64,000 bases of DNA from an uncultured Verrucomicrobia subdivision 3 bacterium (lineage in GTDB: Bacteria > Verrucomicrobiota > Verrucomicrobiia > Limisphaerales > UBA11358), in contig CAINLR010000070.1 of NCBI GenBank assembly GCA_903850425.1, positions 1 through 64,000 of the forward strand, given 5' to 3'. Shown piece by piece: positions 1 to 10,525 of the stretch. The position numbers and the translations under genes are program-made. The notes below the pieces were generated by a model. It was not told the origin of the DNA. It made no database searches and worked only from the letters and a program-made list of their open reading frames with translations. How positions within the stretch are numbered: position 1 is the first letter of the stretch; the number at the start of each line of letters is the position of its first letter.

Positions 1-2334
<2,334 letters not shown>

Positions 2335-2342
<8 letters not shown>

Positions 2343-2667
2343 CGAACCCAACAAAACCTCAAAGCCCCCACCGACTTTCGCGGGAGAAATCGGCGCGAAG
2401 GCGGCGCGCAAAATCAAGGCGCGCAAATCCACGCAAGGCGTCTGGCTGGGCTTGGGCATGATGGGTTTGGTCGGCTGGTCGGTGGTCGTGCCGACCTTGC
2501 TCGGCGCGGCGCTCGGCATCTGGCTGGACAAACATCATCCGGGCAAACATGCCTGGACGCTGGCTCTCCTGGTAGCCGGACTGGCAGTCGGCTGTTTGAA
2601 CGCATGGTTTTGGGTGGCCAAGGAAGAAAAAGCGATGCGGGACGAACCGGAGGATGGCGATGAATAA
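2335..2667 (+). CDS. atpQ: AtpI-like membrane protein AtpQ of N-type ATPase
   Basis: A 110-residue membrane protein with two hydrophobic segments at about residues 40-62 and 73-92. It corresponds to AtpQ, the AtpI-related protein encoded between epsilon and AtpR in N-ATPase operons. AtpI proteins are thought to help assemble the c-ring or handle ions. The N-terminus is charged and the C-terminus acidic (KEEKAMRDEPEDGDE). The start ATG overlaps the atpC stop, which excludes the longer reading from 2287. The assignment rests mainly on gene order and the two-helix pattern. Confidence 0.8.
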
Positions 2668-2974
2668 TTATTTTATTTTGGCCTTCGCGCTGGTCGCGGG
2701 TCTGGTGCTCGGCGCGATCTTCTTTGGCGGCCTTTGGTGGACGGTTCGCCACGGCGTTTCGTCCAAGCATCCGGCGCTTTGGTTTCTCGGCAGTATGGTG
2801 ATGCGAATGAGCATTGTCCTCGCTGGATTTTATTTTGTCGGACGTGGAGATTGGCAGCGGTTGGTGGCCTGTCTGGCCGGATTTATCATCGCGCGGTTCA
2901 TCGTGATGCGACTGACTCGCACGCGAATCGAAACCACCGCTTCCATCGCGAAGGAGGCGAGCCATGCGCCTTAG
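2660..2974 (+). CDS. atpR: N-ATPase-specific membrane protein AtpR
   Basis: A small three-helix membrane protein found only in N-ATPase operons. The hallmark segment FFGGLWWTVRHG is present near residues 21-32, and basic residues sit at the ends of hydrophobic helices (VMRMSIVLAGFY, FIIARFIVMRLTR). In the family these arginines are proposed to interact with the acidic residues of the c subunit during ring assembly. I take the ATG at 2660 because GGAGG ends 6 nt before it. The ATG at 2654 touches that ribosome-binding site and would add only two residues. It overlaps both neighbours slightly. Confidence 0.85.
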   Translation: MNNYFILAFALVAGLVLGAIFFGGLWWTVRHGVSSKHPALWFLGSMVMRMSIVLAGFYFVGRGDWQRLVACLAGFIIARFIVMRLTRTRIETTASIAKEASHAP

Positions 2975-3674
2975 TCCCGATCAGATGATTTTCTGGCAGC
3001 ACGGTTTTTTCAAACTCAACGCGACGATTGTGTTCACTTGGGGGCTGATGCTCGTGCTCGCTGTCGGTTCAAAGCTGATCACGCGAAAACTCACCACCGA
3101 ACACACCCGTTCCCGCTGGCAAAATCTGTTGGAAATCGTCGTCACTGCCATCGAGAAACAAATCGAAGACGTCGGTCTCCAGAACCCGAAGAAATATATG
3201 GGCTTTCTGGGCACGCTCTTTCTGTTCGTCGCGCTGGCCGCAGTTTGCACGATTATTCCCGGTTACGAGCCTCCCACGGCCTCGCTCTCAACCACCGCCG
3301 CGCTGGCGTTGTCCGTGTTTGTGGCCGTGCCGTTGTTCGGCATCGAGGAGCAAGGTTTTGGCGGTTACCTCAAGTCTTATACGAAGCCGACGATCATCAT
3401 GCTCCCGTTTAACATCATCAGCGAACTTTCGCGCACGCTTGCCCTGGCCGTCCGGCTGTTCGGCAACATGATGAGCGGCGCGATGATCATCGGCATTCTG
3501 CTCACGATTACGCCGTTCATTTTTCCAGTCATCATGACCTTGCTCGGTCTGCTGACCGGCATGGTGCAGGCCTACATTTTCTTCATCCTGGCCACGGTTT
3601 ACATCGCGGCGGCCACGCGGAAACGCAAGACCAAGCAGGAGCCAGCGCCGAAACTCGAAACAACAACAAACTAA
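2964..3674 (+). CDS. atpB: N-type ATPase Fo subunit a
   Basis: Ion-channel subunit a of Fo, 236 residues, with about five membrane helices. The essential arginine is seen as R164 in LAVRLFGNMMSG, the equivalent of the stator arginine that faces the c-ring. The segment PFNIISELSRTLAL just before it is also characteristic. AAGGAGG at 2951-2957 sits 6 nt before the ATG and supports this start. The gene overlaps atpR by 11 nt. The C-terminus ends in a short basic stretch (RKRKTKQEPAPK), reminiscent of but far shorter than the tails on alpha, beta and b. Confidence 0.95.
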   Translation: MRLSPDQMIFWQHGFFKLNATIVFTWGLMLVLAVGSKLITRKLTTEHTRSRWQNLLEIVVTAIEKQIEDVGLQNPKKYMGFLGTLFLFVALAAVCTIIPGYEPPTASLSTTAALALSVFVAVPLFGIEEQGFGGYLKSYTKPTIIMLPFNIISELSRTLALAVRLFGNMMSGAMIIGILLTITPFIFPVIMTLLGLLTGMVQAYIFFILATVYIAAATRKRKTKQEPAPKLETTTN

Positions 3675-3687
3675 GCAAAGGATCATT

Positions 3688-3978
3688 ATGGACAGCATGA
3701 CAATCATCGCGGTGGTATCAATCGCCACCGCTGGCATCACCACAGGCATCGGGTGCATGATGCCTGCGATGGGTGAAGGGAAGGCAGTCAGCTCCGCCCT
3801 GACTGCGCTGGCACAGCAGCCCGACGCCTCCGCCACCATCACGCGAACCCTCTTCGTCGGTCTGGCGATGATTGAGTCTACGGCCATCTATTGCTTCGTG
3901 GTCTCGATGATTTTGATTTTCGCCAACCCGTTCTGGAATCACGTCATCGCCGGGGCGGCCCAGGCGGCTGGAAAGTGA
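3688..3978 (+). CDS. atpE: N-type ATPase Fo subunit c (rotor ring)
   Basis: A 96-residue hairpin of two membrane helices that forms the rotor ring. Helix 2 carries the ion-binding carboxylate E63 in MIESTAIY, with S64, T65 and Y68, the pattern also seen in Na+-binding c subunits. Helix 1 has PAMGEGKAV with a second glutamate, E30. The glutamine that completes the Na+ site of Ilyobacter c subunits is replaced by proline (P26). Two carboxylates are a known feature of N-type c-rings. Ion choice (H+ or Na+) cannot be decided from sequence. The loop QQPDA joins the helices and contacts the central stalk. Confidence 0.95.
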   Translation: MDSMTIIAVVSIATAGITTGIGCMMPAMGEGKAVSSALTALAQQPDASATITRTLFVGLAMIESTAIYCFVVSMILIFANPFWNHVIAGAAQAAGK

Positions 3979-3982
3979 ACTT

Positions 3983-4999
3983 ATGTTGATTGACTGGTTT
4001 ACAGTGGGTGCGCAGGCGCTGAACTTCCTCATCCTAGTGTGGCTGTTGAAGCATTTCCTCTACAAACCCATCCTCAACGCCATTGACGCGAGAGAGAAAC
4101 GAATCGCGAAGGAACTCGCGGACGCCGACGCGAAAAAGACCGAAGCCCAAAAAGAGCGCGACGAGTTCCAAAAGAAGAATGAGGAATTCGACCAGCAGCG
4201 TGCCGCCCTCTTGACCAAGGCGACAGACGAGGCGAAAGCCGAACGCCAGCGACTCCTCGACGAAGCCCGCAAAGCGGCCGATGGCTTGAGCGCCAAGCGT
4301 CAGGAATCGTTGATCAACGACGCTAAAAATTTGAACCAGGCCATCAGTCAGTTGACGCAGAAAGAGGTATTCTCCATTACGCGCAAGGCGTTGACGGATC
4401 TGGCCACGGTGAGTTTGGAAGAGCGGATGGGCGAGGTGTTCACCCGCCGCTTGCACGGATTGGACGACAAAGCGAAAACGGTCCTTGGCGACGCGCTCAA
4501 GAAAAATTCCGAACCCGCGCTGGTTCGCAGTGCTTTTGATTTGCCCGCCGAGCAACGTGCGGCGATTCAAAATGCGCTTAACGAAACTTTTTCGGCAGAA
4601 ATTCACCTTCGGTTTGAAACCTCGCCGGACTTGGTCAGTGGGATCGAATTATCCTCGAACGGACAAAAAGTGGGTTGGAGCATCGCGGATTATCTGGCGT
4701 CGTTGGAAAAGGGTGTTGGCGAACTTCTGAAAGAAAAGGACAAGCCTGCACCCAAGCCTGAAGTCACAGTTGAACCGAAAGCTGAATCGCCAAAGCCCAA
4801 AGAAAAGCCAACGCCTACACCAGAAGTTAAGGCTGAACCCAAACCCGAACCTGCGCCGGAGACTAAAACTGAAGCCAAGCCCGAAAGTGATAAAAAAGCC
4901 GAGTCCGAGACAAAGCCGGAAACCAAAGTTGAGCCCAAGCCTGAACCCAAATCCGCACCTAAACCTGAAGAAGCCGAGCCCGCAATAAAGAGCGCATGA
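3983..4999 (+). CDS. atpF: N-type ATPase subunit b with delta-like domain and tail
   Basis: The peripheral stalk protein, 338 residues, about twice the length of a classical b subunit. Residues 8-30 form the single membrane helix. Residues 30-145 are a charged coiled coil ([20 protein letters not shown]). Residues about 150-245 resemble the C-terminal half of the delta subunit, with the strand pattern [16 protein letters not shown]. Residues 252-338 are a Lys/Pro/Glu repeat tail. There is no separate delta gene in the operon, so the delta-like part probably takes over the link between stalk and F1. This arrangement is known for N-ATPase b subunits; the tail is not. It overlaps atpA by ATGA. 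Confidence 0.92.
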   Translation: MLIDWFTVGAQALNFLILVWLLKHFLYKPILNAIDAREKRIAKELADADAKKTEAQKERDEFQKKNEEFDQQRAALLTKATDEAKAERQRLLDEARKAADGLSAKRQESLINDAKNLNQAISQLTQKEVFSITRKALTDLATVSLEERMGEVFTRRLHGLDDKAKTVLGDALKKNSEPALVRSAFDLPAEQRAAIQNALNETFSAEIHLRFETSPDLVSGIELSSNGQKVGWSIADYLASLEKGVGELLKEKDKPAPKPEVTVEPKAESPKPKEKPTPTPEVKAEPKPEPAPETKTEAKPESDKKAESETKPETKVEPKPEPKSAPKPEEAEPAIKSA

Positions 5000-6729
5000 A
5001 CGCTGCCCCTGAAAAATTGCAGAGCGTCTTCGACCGCACGTTTGCCGGTATTAGCCAGAGACTGGCAAACTTCACGCCGCAACTGACGCCACGCGAGGTG
5101 GGCACGATCATGAGTGTCGCCACGGGCATAGCGAAGGTTTCCGGCCTGCCTGGCGTCGGTTTTGAGGAGTTGGTAAAATTTCCCGGCGATGTGCTCGGCA
5201 TCGCGTTCAACGTGGACGAGGACGAAATCGGCGTGGTGTTGCTCGGTCCGTATCAAGATTTGCACGCGGGCGACGAAGTCGAACGCACGGGCCGGGTCAT
5301 GGACGTGGCGGTCGGTGAGGAATTGCTGGGACGCGTCATTGATCCGCTCGGTCGGCCACTGGATGGAAAGGGAACGGTGAACGCGACCAAGCGCCAACCC
5401 ATCGAACGTCCCGCTGCGGCCATCATGGATCGCGCGCCGGTCACCGTGCCGCTTCAGACCGGGCTCATGGTTGTGGATGCGCTGATTCCCATCGGCCGCG
5501 GCCAGCGCGAATTGATTTTGGGCGACCGGCAGACGGGCAAAACCGCAATCGCGCTCGACAGCATTTTGAACCAACGCGGGAAAGATGTGATCTGCGTTTA
5601 TTGTGCGATTGGCCAGCGCGCTTCCGCCGTCGCTAAAGTCGTGGCGAATCTCCGTGAAAAGGGCGCGATGGAATACACCGTGATCGTGGTCGCCGAAGGT
5701 AACGATACGCCGGGTCTGACTTATATCACGCCCTACGCCGCGACGAGCATCGCGGAATATTTCATGGAACAGGGCCGTGACGTGCTGATCGTTTACGACA
5801 ATCTCACGAAACACGCCGAAGCCTATCGCGAGTTATCCCTTCTGCTGCGCCGCCCGCCCGGCCGCGAAGCATTTCCCGGCGACATATTTTACATCCACTC
5901 GCGCCTGCTGGAGCGCTCGACACATTTAAGCAAGGAACGCGGCGGCGGCTCACTCACCGCGCTGCCGATCATCGAGACCGAAGCGCAGGATATTTCCGCC
6001 TACATTCCGACCAATCTGATTTCCATTACGGACGGGCAAATCTACCTCTCGCCTACGCTGTTTGAACTGGGCGTGCTGCCGGCGGTGGATGTCGGTAAAT
6101 CCGTTTCGCGTGTGGGCGGCGCTGCGCAATGGGCGGCTTACCGCGCCGTCGCCGGCGACTTGAAGCTCGCCTACGCGCAGTTTGAGGAACTCGAAACCTT
6201 TGCGCGCTTCGGCGCGCGGCTGGACGACGACACCCGCAAGATCATCGGACACGGGCGGCGAATTCGCGCCTGCCTCAAGCAACCAGAATTTTCTCCGGTT
6301 TCTGTTCCCGCGCAAATCACCGTTCTGCTCGCGTTGACGGCGAATCTTTTCGATCCCGTGCCGCTGGAAAATATGACCGCCGCCGCCCACGCCGTGCAAG
6401 AATCTGCGACGACCATTCCGGCTGAAGTCAGCTCGCGCTTTGAAACCGCTGCAAAATTGAGTGACGAAGATAAGAAAGCGATCATTGAAATCGCCCGGAA
6501 AGCGCTCGTCCCTTTCCAACCTAAACCTGAAACCAAACCCGAAGTTAAGGTCGAGCCGAAAACCAAAGATAAAGAGAAAGCTAAATTCGAACCCAAACCC
6601 AATCCGGAGGCCAAAGTTGAACCTAAGCCGGTGGTTAAGTCCGAGACGAAACCTGAAGCCGAAACCAAGCCAGAGTTCCCAGCGGAACACAAATCCACGG
6701 CGACGGCTGAACTCAAGGAGAAGCCATGA
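4996..6729 (+). CDS. atpA: N-type ATPase F1 subunit alpha with C-terminal tail
   Basis: The non-catalytic nucleotide-binding alpha subunit. The P-loop GDRQTGKT is at residues 176-183 and the segment SITDGQIYL marks the conserved nucleotide-binding core. A normal alpha subunit would end near residue 506. Residues 507-577 are a Lys/Pro/Glu repeat tail much like those on AtpD and AtpF. The start ATG overlaps the atpF stop and the stop overlaps the atpG start, both as ATGA, so atpF-A-G are probably translationally coupled. Confidence 0.96.
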   Translation: MNAAPEKLQSVFDRTFAGISQRLANFTPQLTPREVGTIMSVATGIAKVSGLPGVGFEELVKFPGDVLGIAFNVDEDEIGVVLLGPYQDLHAGDEVERTGRVMDVAVGEELLGRVIDPLGRPLDGKGTVNATKRQPIERPAAAIMDRAPVTVPLQTGLMVVDALIPIGRGQRELILGDRQTGKTAIALDSILNQRGKDVICVYCAIGQRASAVAKVVANLREKGAMEYTVIVVAEGNDTPGLTYITPYAATSIAEYFMEQGRDVLIVYDNLTKHAEAYRELSLLLRRPPGREAFPGDIFYIHSRLLERSTHLSKERGGGSLTALPIIETEAQDISAYIPTNLISITDGQIYLSPTLFELGVLPAVDVGKSVSRVGGAAQWAAYRAVAGDLKLAYAQFEELETFARFGARLDDDTRKIIGHGRRIRACLKQPEFSPVSVPAQITVLLALTANLFDPVPLENMTAAAHAVQESATTIPAEVSSRFETAAKLSDEDKKAIIEIARKALVPFQPKPETKPEVKVEPKTKDKEKAKFEPKPNPEAKVEPKPVVKSETKPEAETKPEFPAEHKSTATAELKEKP

Positions 6730-7622
6730 GCAACTCCACGGCAAGCTTGACGCGTAAGATCAGCAGTGCCGGCGACCTTCAATCAGTCGTGCGCACGATG
6801 AAAGCCTTGGCGGCCTCGAGCATCGGCCAATACGAGAAATCGGTGCAGGCATTGGCCGACTATTATCGCACGGTCGAATTGGGACTGAGCGCGTGCTTTC
6901 GGGAAAGCCAGCCTCCAGTCCCGGAAGTAAAACGAAAAGGAAAAGCTGATGGGGGGGCGATTGGCGCGGTCGTGTTTGGTTCCGATCAGGGACTCGTGGG
7001 GCAGTTCAATGACGTGGTGGCCGATTTTGCGGTCAAAACCCTGGCTGCGTTGCCCGGCAAACCGGAAGTCTGGGCGGTCGGCGAACGTGTTCACGCACGT
7101 CTAGCCGATGCGGGCGTGCCACTCATGGGGCTATTTTCTGTTCCAAATTCAGTCCAGTCCATCACGCCACTCGTCGGGCAGATCCAAATCGAAAGCGAAG
7201 CTCGTCGCGCCAAAGGCGAATATGCCCAACTCTACATTTTTCACAACCGCCCGAAGTCCGGCGCACTTTATGAACCGGTAAGCCAGCGGTTATTACCGCT
7301 CGACGCGTCATGGCAGCATGGTCTGGCCAAAGTTCCGTGGCCAACCAAACTCTTGCCGGAAATTATGTGCAGTGGCACGATCACCCTCCGCGCGCTTATT
7401 CGAGAATACCTTTTCATCTCGCTCTTTCGGGCATGCGCTGAATCCCTCGCGAGCGAAAACACGAGCCGCCTCGCAGCGATGGAACGCGCCGACAAAAACA
7501 TTGATGAATTGCAGGAGACACTTCATGGCACTTTTCACCGCATCCGTCAGGCTGGCATTGACGAAGAGCTCTTCGACGTAATCTCCGGCTTCGAGGCGTT
7601 GTCAAACGGCAACACGCGGTGA
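6726..7622 (+). CDS. atpG: N-type ATPase F1 subunit gamma
   Basis: The central shaft, 298 residues, close to the usual length. The N-terminal helix contains the conserved [13 protein letters not shown] pattern and the C-terminal helix the pattern [16 protein letters not shown], together forming the coiled coil that turns inside the alpha/beta ring. The middle Rossmann-like part includes [13 protein letters not shown]. It is the last gene of the operon, does not carry the Lys/Pro/Glu tail, and is followed after 35 nt by a convergent regulator gene. Confidence 0.93.
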   Translation: MSNSTASLTRKISSAGDLQSVVRTMKALAASSIGQYEKSVQALADYYRTVELGLSACFRESQPPVPEVKRKGKADGGAIGAVVFGSDQGLVGQFNDVVADFAVKTLAALPGKPEVWAVGERVHARLADAGVPLMGLFSVPNSVQSITPLVGQIQIESEARRAKGEYAQLYIFHNRPKSGALYEPVSQRLLPLDASWQHGLAKVPWPTKLLPEIMCSGTITLRALIREYLFISLFRACAESLASENTSRLAAMERADKNIDELQETLHGTFHRIRQAGIDEELFDVISGFEALSNGNTR

Positions 7623-7657
7623 AACGGGACGTGGATGCACACCTTTCATATTTGAGT

Positions 7658-8044
7658 TCAGTCAGAGTTTACGCCATCAACCTTCACAACAGGCTTTAAG
7701 CAATAACGGATAGCTGCCGTCTTGCCGGTGCGGCTAATGATGCCAGCCTTGGTCAACCGATCTAAATGGCGAAAAGCCGTGGTCTTCGGCAAGTCCAAGC
7801 CTCGTTGAACATCCCGTGGCGAAGCGCTACCAATGCGTTCAATGTATCGAATGATAGCGGACGGTGTTTCATCGCAGCCAACGATCCGCTCAGCCTGCTG
7901 GACCGCCGCAGTCGCGGACGGAATAAAGTTTGCCTTTCGTTTCTCCTCAGCTTCCCGAAACACCATAAGGGTGATTCCTTTTGCCAATAATTCTCCCAAC
8001 CGCTTTATGCGTTCCGATCTTGTAAAATAATCATTCAGATTCAT
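7658..8044 (-). CDS. Winged-helix regulator, copy 1
   Basis: A 128-residue putative DNA-binding protein. The C-terminal half (YIERIGSASPRDVQRG, PKTTAFRHLDRLTKAG, RTGKTAAIRY) has the form of a winged helix-turn-helix. The N-terminal half is a helical segment of unknown role. It is clearly paralogous to the protein at 14107-14484, by eye around 60% identical, and both start with MNLN. That shared start is why I prefer the ATG at 8044 over a longer frame reaching 8134. Copy 1 and its upstream hairpin lie between the ATPase operon and the HEAT-protein gene. Autoregulation through the hairpin region is plausible but unproven. Confidence 0.75.
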   Translation of the reverse strand: MNLNDYFTRSERIKRLGELLAKGITLMVFREAEEKRKANFIPSATAAVQQAERIVGCDETPSAIIRYIERIGSASPRDVQRGLDLPKTTAFRHLDRLTKAGIISRTGKTAAIRYCLKPVVKVDGVNSD

Positions 8045-8064
8045 GCTCCCGGATCCGAATCTCA

Positions 8065-8110
8065 GCGCGACCAGTGCAGCGAGGATGCGAAGCGTCCGGA
8101 CTGGTCGTGC
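8065..8110 (-). promoter_or_regulatory. Nested inverted repeat upstream of regulator copy 1
   Basis: The outer arms are GCGCGACCAGT (8065-8075) and ACTGGTCGTGC (8100-8110). An inner stem is formed by GGATGC (8083-8088) and GCGTCC (8092-8097) around a GAA loop. It lies 20 nt upstream of the regulator start. The second regulator has the same structure at the same distance, with sequence changes that keep the inner stem paired. It could be an operator for the regulator or a structured leader RNA. Confidence 0.6.
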
Positions 8111-8275
8111 AATAATTTTCACCCCCGCAGTCACGTCTCCACCCAGAATTATTCCTTTCCACTACCCCATTTCCCCTTTTTGTTTTTCTTCCGGCAAAAT
8201 TTAATCGGTGTGCCTTGCCATTTGTGCTTGCAATGAAATCAGTGAAGGCGCAAACCGTTCGGGACAAAAGCATGG

Positions 8276-9994
8276 ATGAAAAAATGGCGCGCATTCCCCC
8301 TCCCGGTTCTGATTCTAGTCCTGATTGGAATCGGTCTGCTACTGCTGTTAACGCATGAGCCACGCTATCAAAACCGAACGTTGACCAGCTGGTTGCAGCA
8401 ATGCTGGGACACGCCGCTGATGGAAACGCAACGGCTTGCCGAAGCTCAGAACGCCATCCTTGGGATTGGTGCAAAGAAGGCGCTGCCGAAATTATTGAAA
8501 TTGGTTCAGTCTGAAGATGACCCGGTCAGCATGTCGATCATGCTCATTGGGGATGAATTGAGAATCAGCGATGATATCGGGGACCGCTTCATCCGCTGGC
8601 ATTCAGCCGAGGATTTTTGGTGGCTAGGTGAGAGAGGATTCGAAGTTTTGGGAACGAATGGCTCCCCCGCAGCTGAGGCACTGGGAAAACTCTTGAACAA
8701 ACCAAAGCGGCTTTTAGTCATCGGCCGATGTCTTGAATCCATCGGCAAACCGGCTGAGCTTGTCATTTGTCAGGCAGTGACTAATCAGGACGTGGCCGTC
8801 AGACAATGGGCCATTGAGCATCTTGCCTCCGTCACGGACGATGTCGAAGTCTATATCAACCGGATCAAACCCCGCCTCCTTGACTCCTCTGATGCCGTGC
8901 GCGCCACAACGGTGGACGCCATTGGCATTCAGACCAGCGCGCCGGAACTCGCCGTTCCGCTGTTAATCGAAGCGTTAAAAGATTCAGCGGTTACCGCCAA
9001 AGCAGCGGGAGCGCTCGCGAATTTCGGAACCAACGCGCTGGTCGCTTTCCCCATTCTGACCAACTTGGTCCAGGACGGCGGCCCCACTGTGGCGGGCGCG
9101 GCGTTGAAATCAATCATCATCATTGATCCAGAGCAGGCACTGCCCATTTTGACAAACTGCCTCGCTCGTGGAAAACCCGGAACTGCGGTGGCGCTAAAAG
9201 CACTCGTGGACGTTGCCCCTGATCAAGCCCTCCCGATAATTCTTGATCGTTTCCAATCGCCCGACACCGAAACGCGCCGCGTTGCGTTCCGGCTCCTGTG
9301 CCGTTATCCCCTGACTCCACCCGTTGAATCAGCCTTGCAAGCCGCTGCCGCTGATTCTGATCTCAAGATTGCCACCCAGGCCAAAAAAATTCTCACGGAA
9401 AATCACCTAAAGGCAAATCCACTTGAATCACAGTTTTTAGATGATCCTAGTTACGAGGGTAAGCGGCTTGGCGAATGGCTGAAAATTTATGAGCGTCAGG
9501 GGGATTATTCCTATTCCAAGGAAGCAACGAATGCGATCCATCACATTGGGACCAATGCCATTCCTGCGCTGCTGCGTCGGCTGGTTTATGTGAAATCACC
9601 GTTTGGCCTGCCCGATTATGATGTCAACATGGATGGGGTGCGGGGATTTATCACGTTAGGCGATCAAGCAACTCCTGCGTTACCGCAGTTGCAAGTCCTG
9701 CTGGATGGCACGAACCAAAGCCTGGTTCTATACGCCATGGTCTCTGCGCTGGGGACCGGCACGAATGCGATTCCGGTTTTGATTAAAGGGCTGACGAATC
9801 AATTCGCGGAGGTTCGCGGTGAAGCGGCGCATAGCCTCACCGAAGGCATCGCCGACCGATTTCCAGAGCACCGCCAATCGATCATTATCCTGCTCACGAA
9901 CCTACTGGCCGATCCCGATTCCGAAGTTCGTCTCAACGTGAAGGGCGATTTGCAAGAGCTGAATTCGCCGCCGCCGCCGGCCCCAAATAAATGA
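8276..9994 (+). CDS. Membrane-anchored HEAT-repeat protein
   Basis: A 572-residue protein with an N-terminal hydrophobic anchor at about residues 8-26 (LPVLILVLIGIGLLLLL) followed by a long helical-repeat region. Repeats of the HEAT type recur, for example DSSDAVRATTVDAIG, LIEALKDSAVTAKAAGALANFG and ADPDSEVRLNVKGDL, with the G-TNA turns typical of Verrucomicrobia and Planctomycetes HEAT proteins. It is probably an extracytoplasmic scaffold or binding protein; no enzymatic motif is visible. The C-terminus is Pro-rich. It overlaps the next gene by ATGA, so the two are probably made together. Confidence 0.75.
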   Translation: MKKWRAFPLPVLILVLIGIGLLLLLTHEPRYQNRTLTSWLQQCWDTPLMETQRLAEAQNAILGIGAKKALPKLLKLVQSEDDPVSMSIMLIGDELRISDDIGDRFIRWHSAEDFWWLGERGFEVLGTNGSPAAEALGKLLNKPKRLLVIGRCLESIGKPAELVICQAVTNQDVAVRQWAIEHLASVTDDVEVYINRIKPRLLDSSDAVRATTVDAIGIQTSAPELAVPLLIEALKDSAVTAKAAGALANFGTNALVAFPILTNLVQDGGPTVAGAALKSIIIIDPEQALPILTNCLARGKPGTAVALKALVDVAPDQALPIILDRFQSPDTETRRVAFRLLCRYPLTPPVESALQAAAADSDLKIATQAKKILTENHLKANPLESQFLDDPSYEGKRLGEWLKIYERQGDYSYSKEATNAIHHIGTNAIPALLRRLVYVKSPFGLPDYDVNMDGVRGFITLGDQATPALPQLQVLLDGTNQSLVLYAMVSALGTGTNAIPVLIKGLTNQFAEVRGEAAHSLTEGIADRFPEHRQSIIILLTNLLADPDSEVRLNVKGDLQELNSPPPPAPNK

Positions 9995-10503
9995 AAACGA
10001 AATCCGACATCACCGATTATATTCGCCCGCTCGTAATTTTGGCGGCGGTCATTTTTCCGATCGTCAGCGCCCAGGCCAACCCCATTGAAGTTCCGGAAAA
10101 ATCCATCATCCCGGAAATCTCTTTTCTCATCGGACTCGCCATCCTGATTGAGGTCATTTGCGTCTGGTTCATGTTGCGGCGTTCCCGCCGACCGCGATTT
10201 TTTATTCTGTGGCTGGTTGGGATGCACTTGATCACGTATCCGTCGTTTATGGGTCTGCTTTGGCTGCTGCAAGCGATGCGACCGGCTTTTGCCGTGGCCA
10301 TCGGCGAAGGTTTGGTCGTGGTGGTTGAAGGGCTACTCATCTATGCCATGTGCTGGCTGATCGCTCCCGCAAATCCCACGCTTCCCCGACCGACGATGAC
10401 TAAATGTTGGCTGGCATCTTTGATCGGCAACATCTGCTCGGCAGTGGCATTCCCGATTTTGTTTACCGTGTTCAAGATTGTTGAACGATCAGGATCAGGC
10501 TGA
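9991..10503 (+). CDS. Small membrane protein of unknown function
   Basis: A 170-residue protein with about four to five hydrophobic segments (near residues 9-25, 41-62, 69-90, 96-118 and 135-160). I do not recognise the family. It overlaps the upstream HEAT-protein gene by 4 nt, and the DUF3160 gene starts 22 nt after its stop, so it sits in the middle of a probable three-gene transcription unit. The first segment ends in SAQAN, which could be a signal-peptidase site, leaving a four-helix mature protein. Confidence 0.65.
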   Translation: MKTKSDITDYIRPLVILAAVIFPIVSAQANPIEVPEKSIIPEISFLIGLAILIEVICVWFMLRRSRRPRFFILWLVGMHLITYPSFMGLLWLLQAMRPAFAVAIGEGLVVVVEGLLIYAMCWLIAPANPTLPRPTMTKCWLASLIGNICSAVAFPILFTVFKIVERSGSG

Positions 10504-10525
10504 ACACGGCACCGCATTTCAATCC

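Noticed and set aside
4741-4990. Repeats in the ATPase genes as possible CRISPR or minisatellite
   Set aside because: The units are irregular and codon-phased, encoding the KPE tails; no constant repeats or spacers are present.
4690-5814. Long minus-strand open frame (374 residues) opposite atpF/atpA
   Set aside because: It mirrors the coding strand of two certain ATPase genes, its composition is biased by the KPE repeats, and it shows no protein family pattern.
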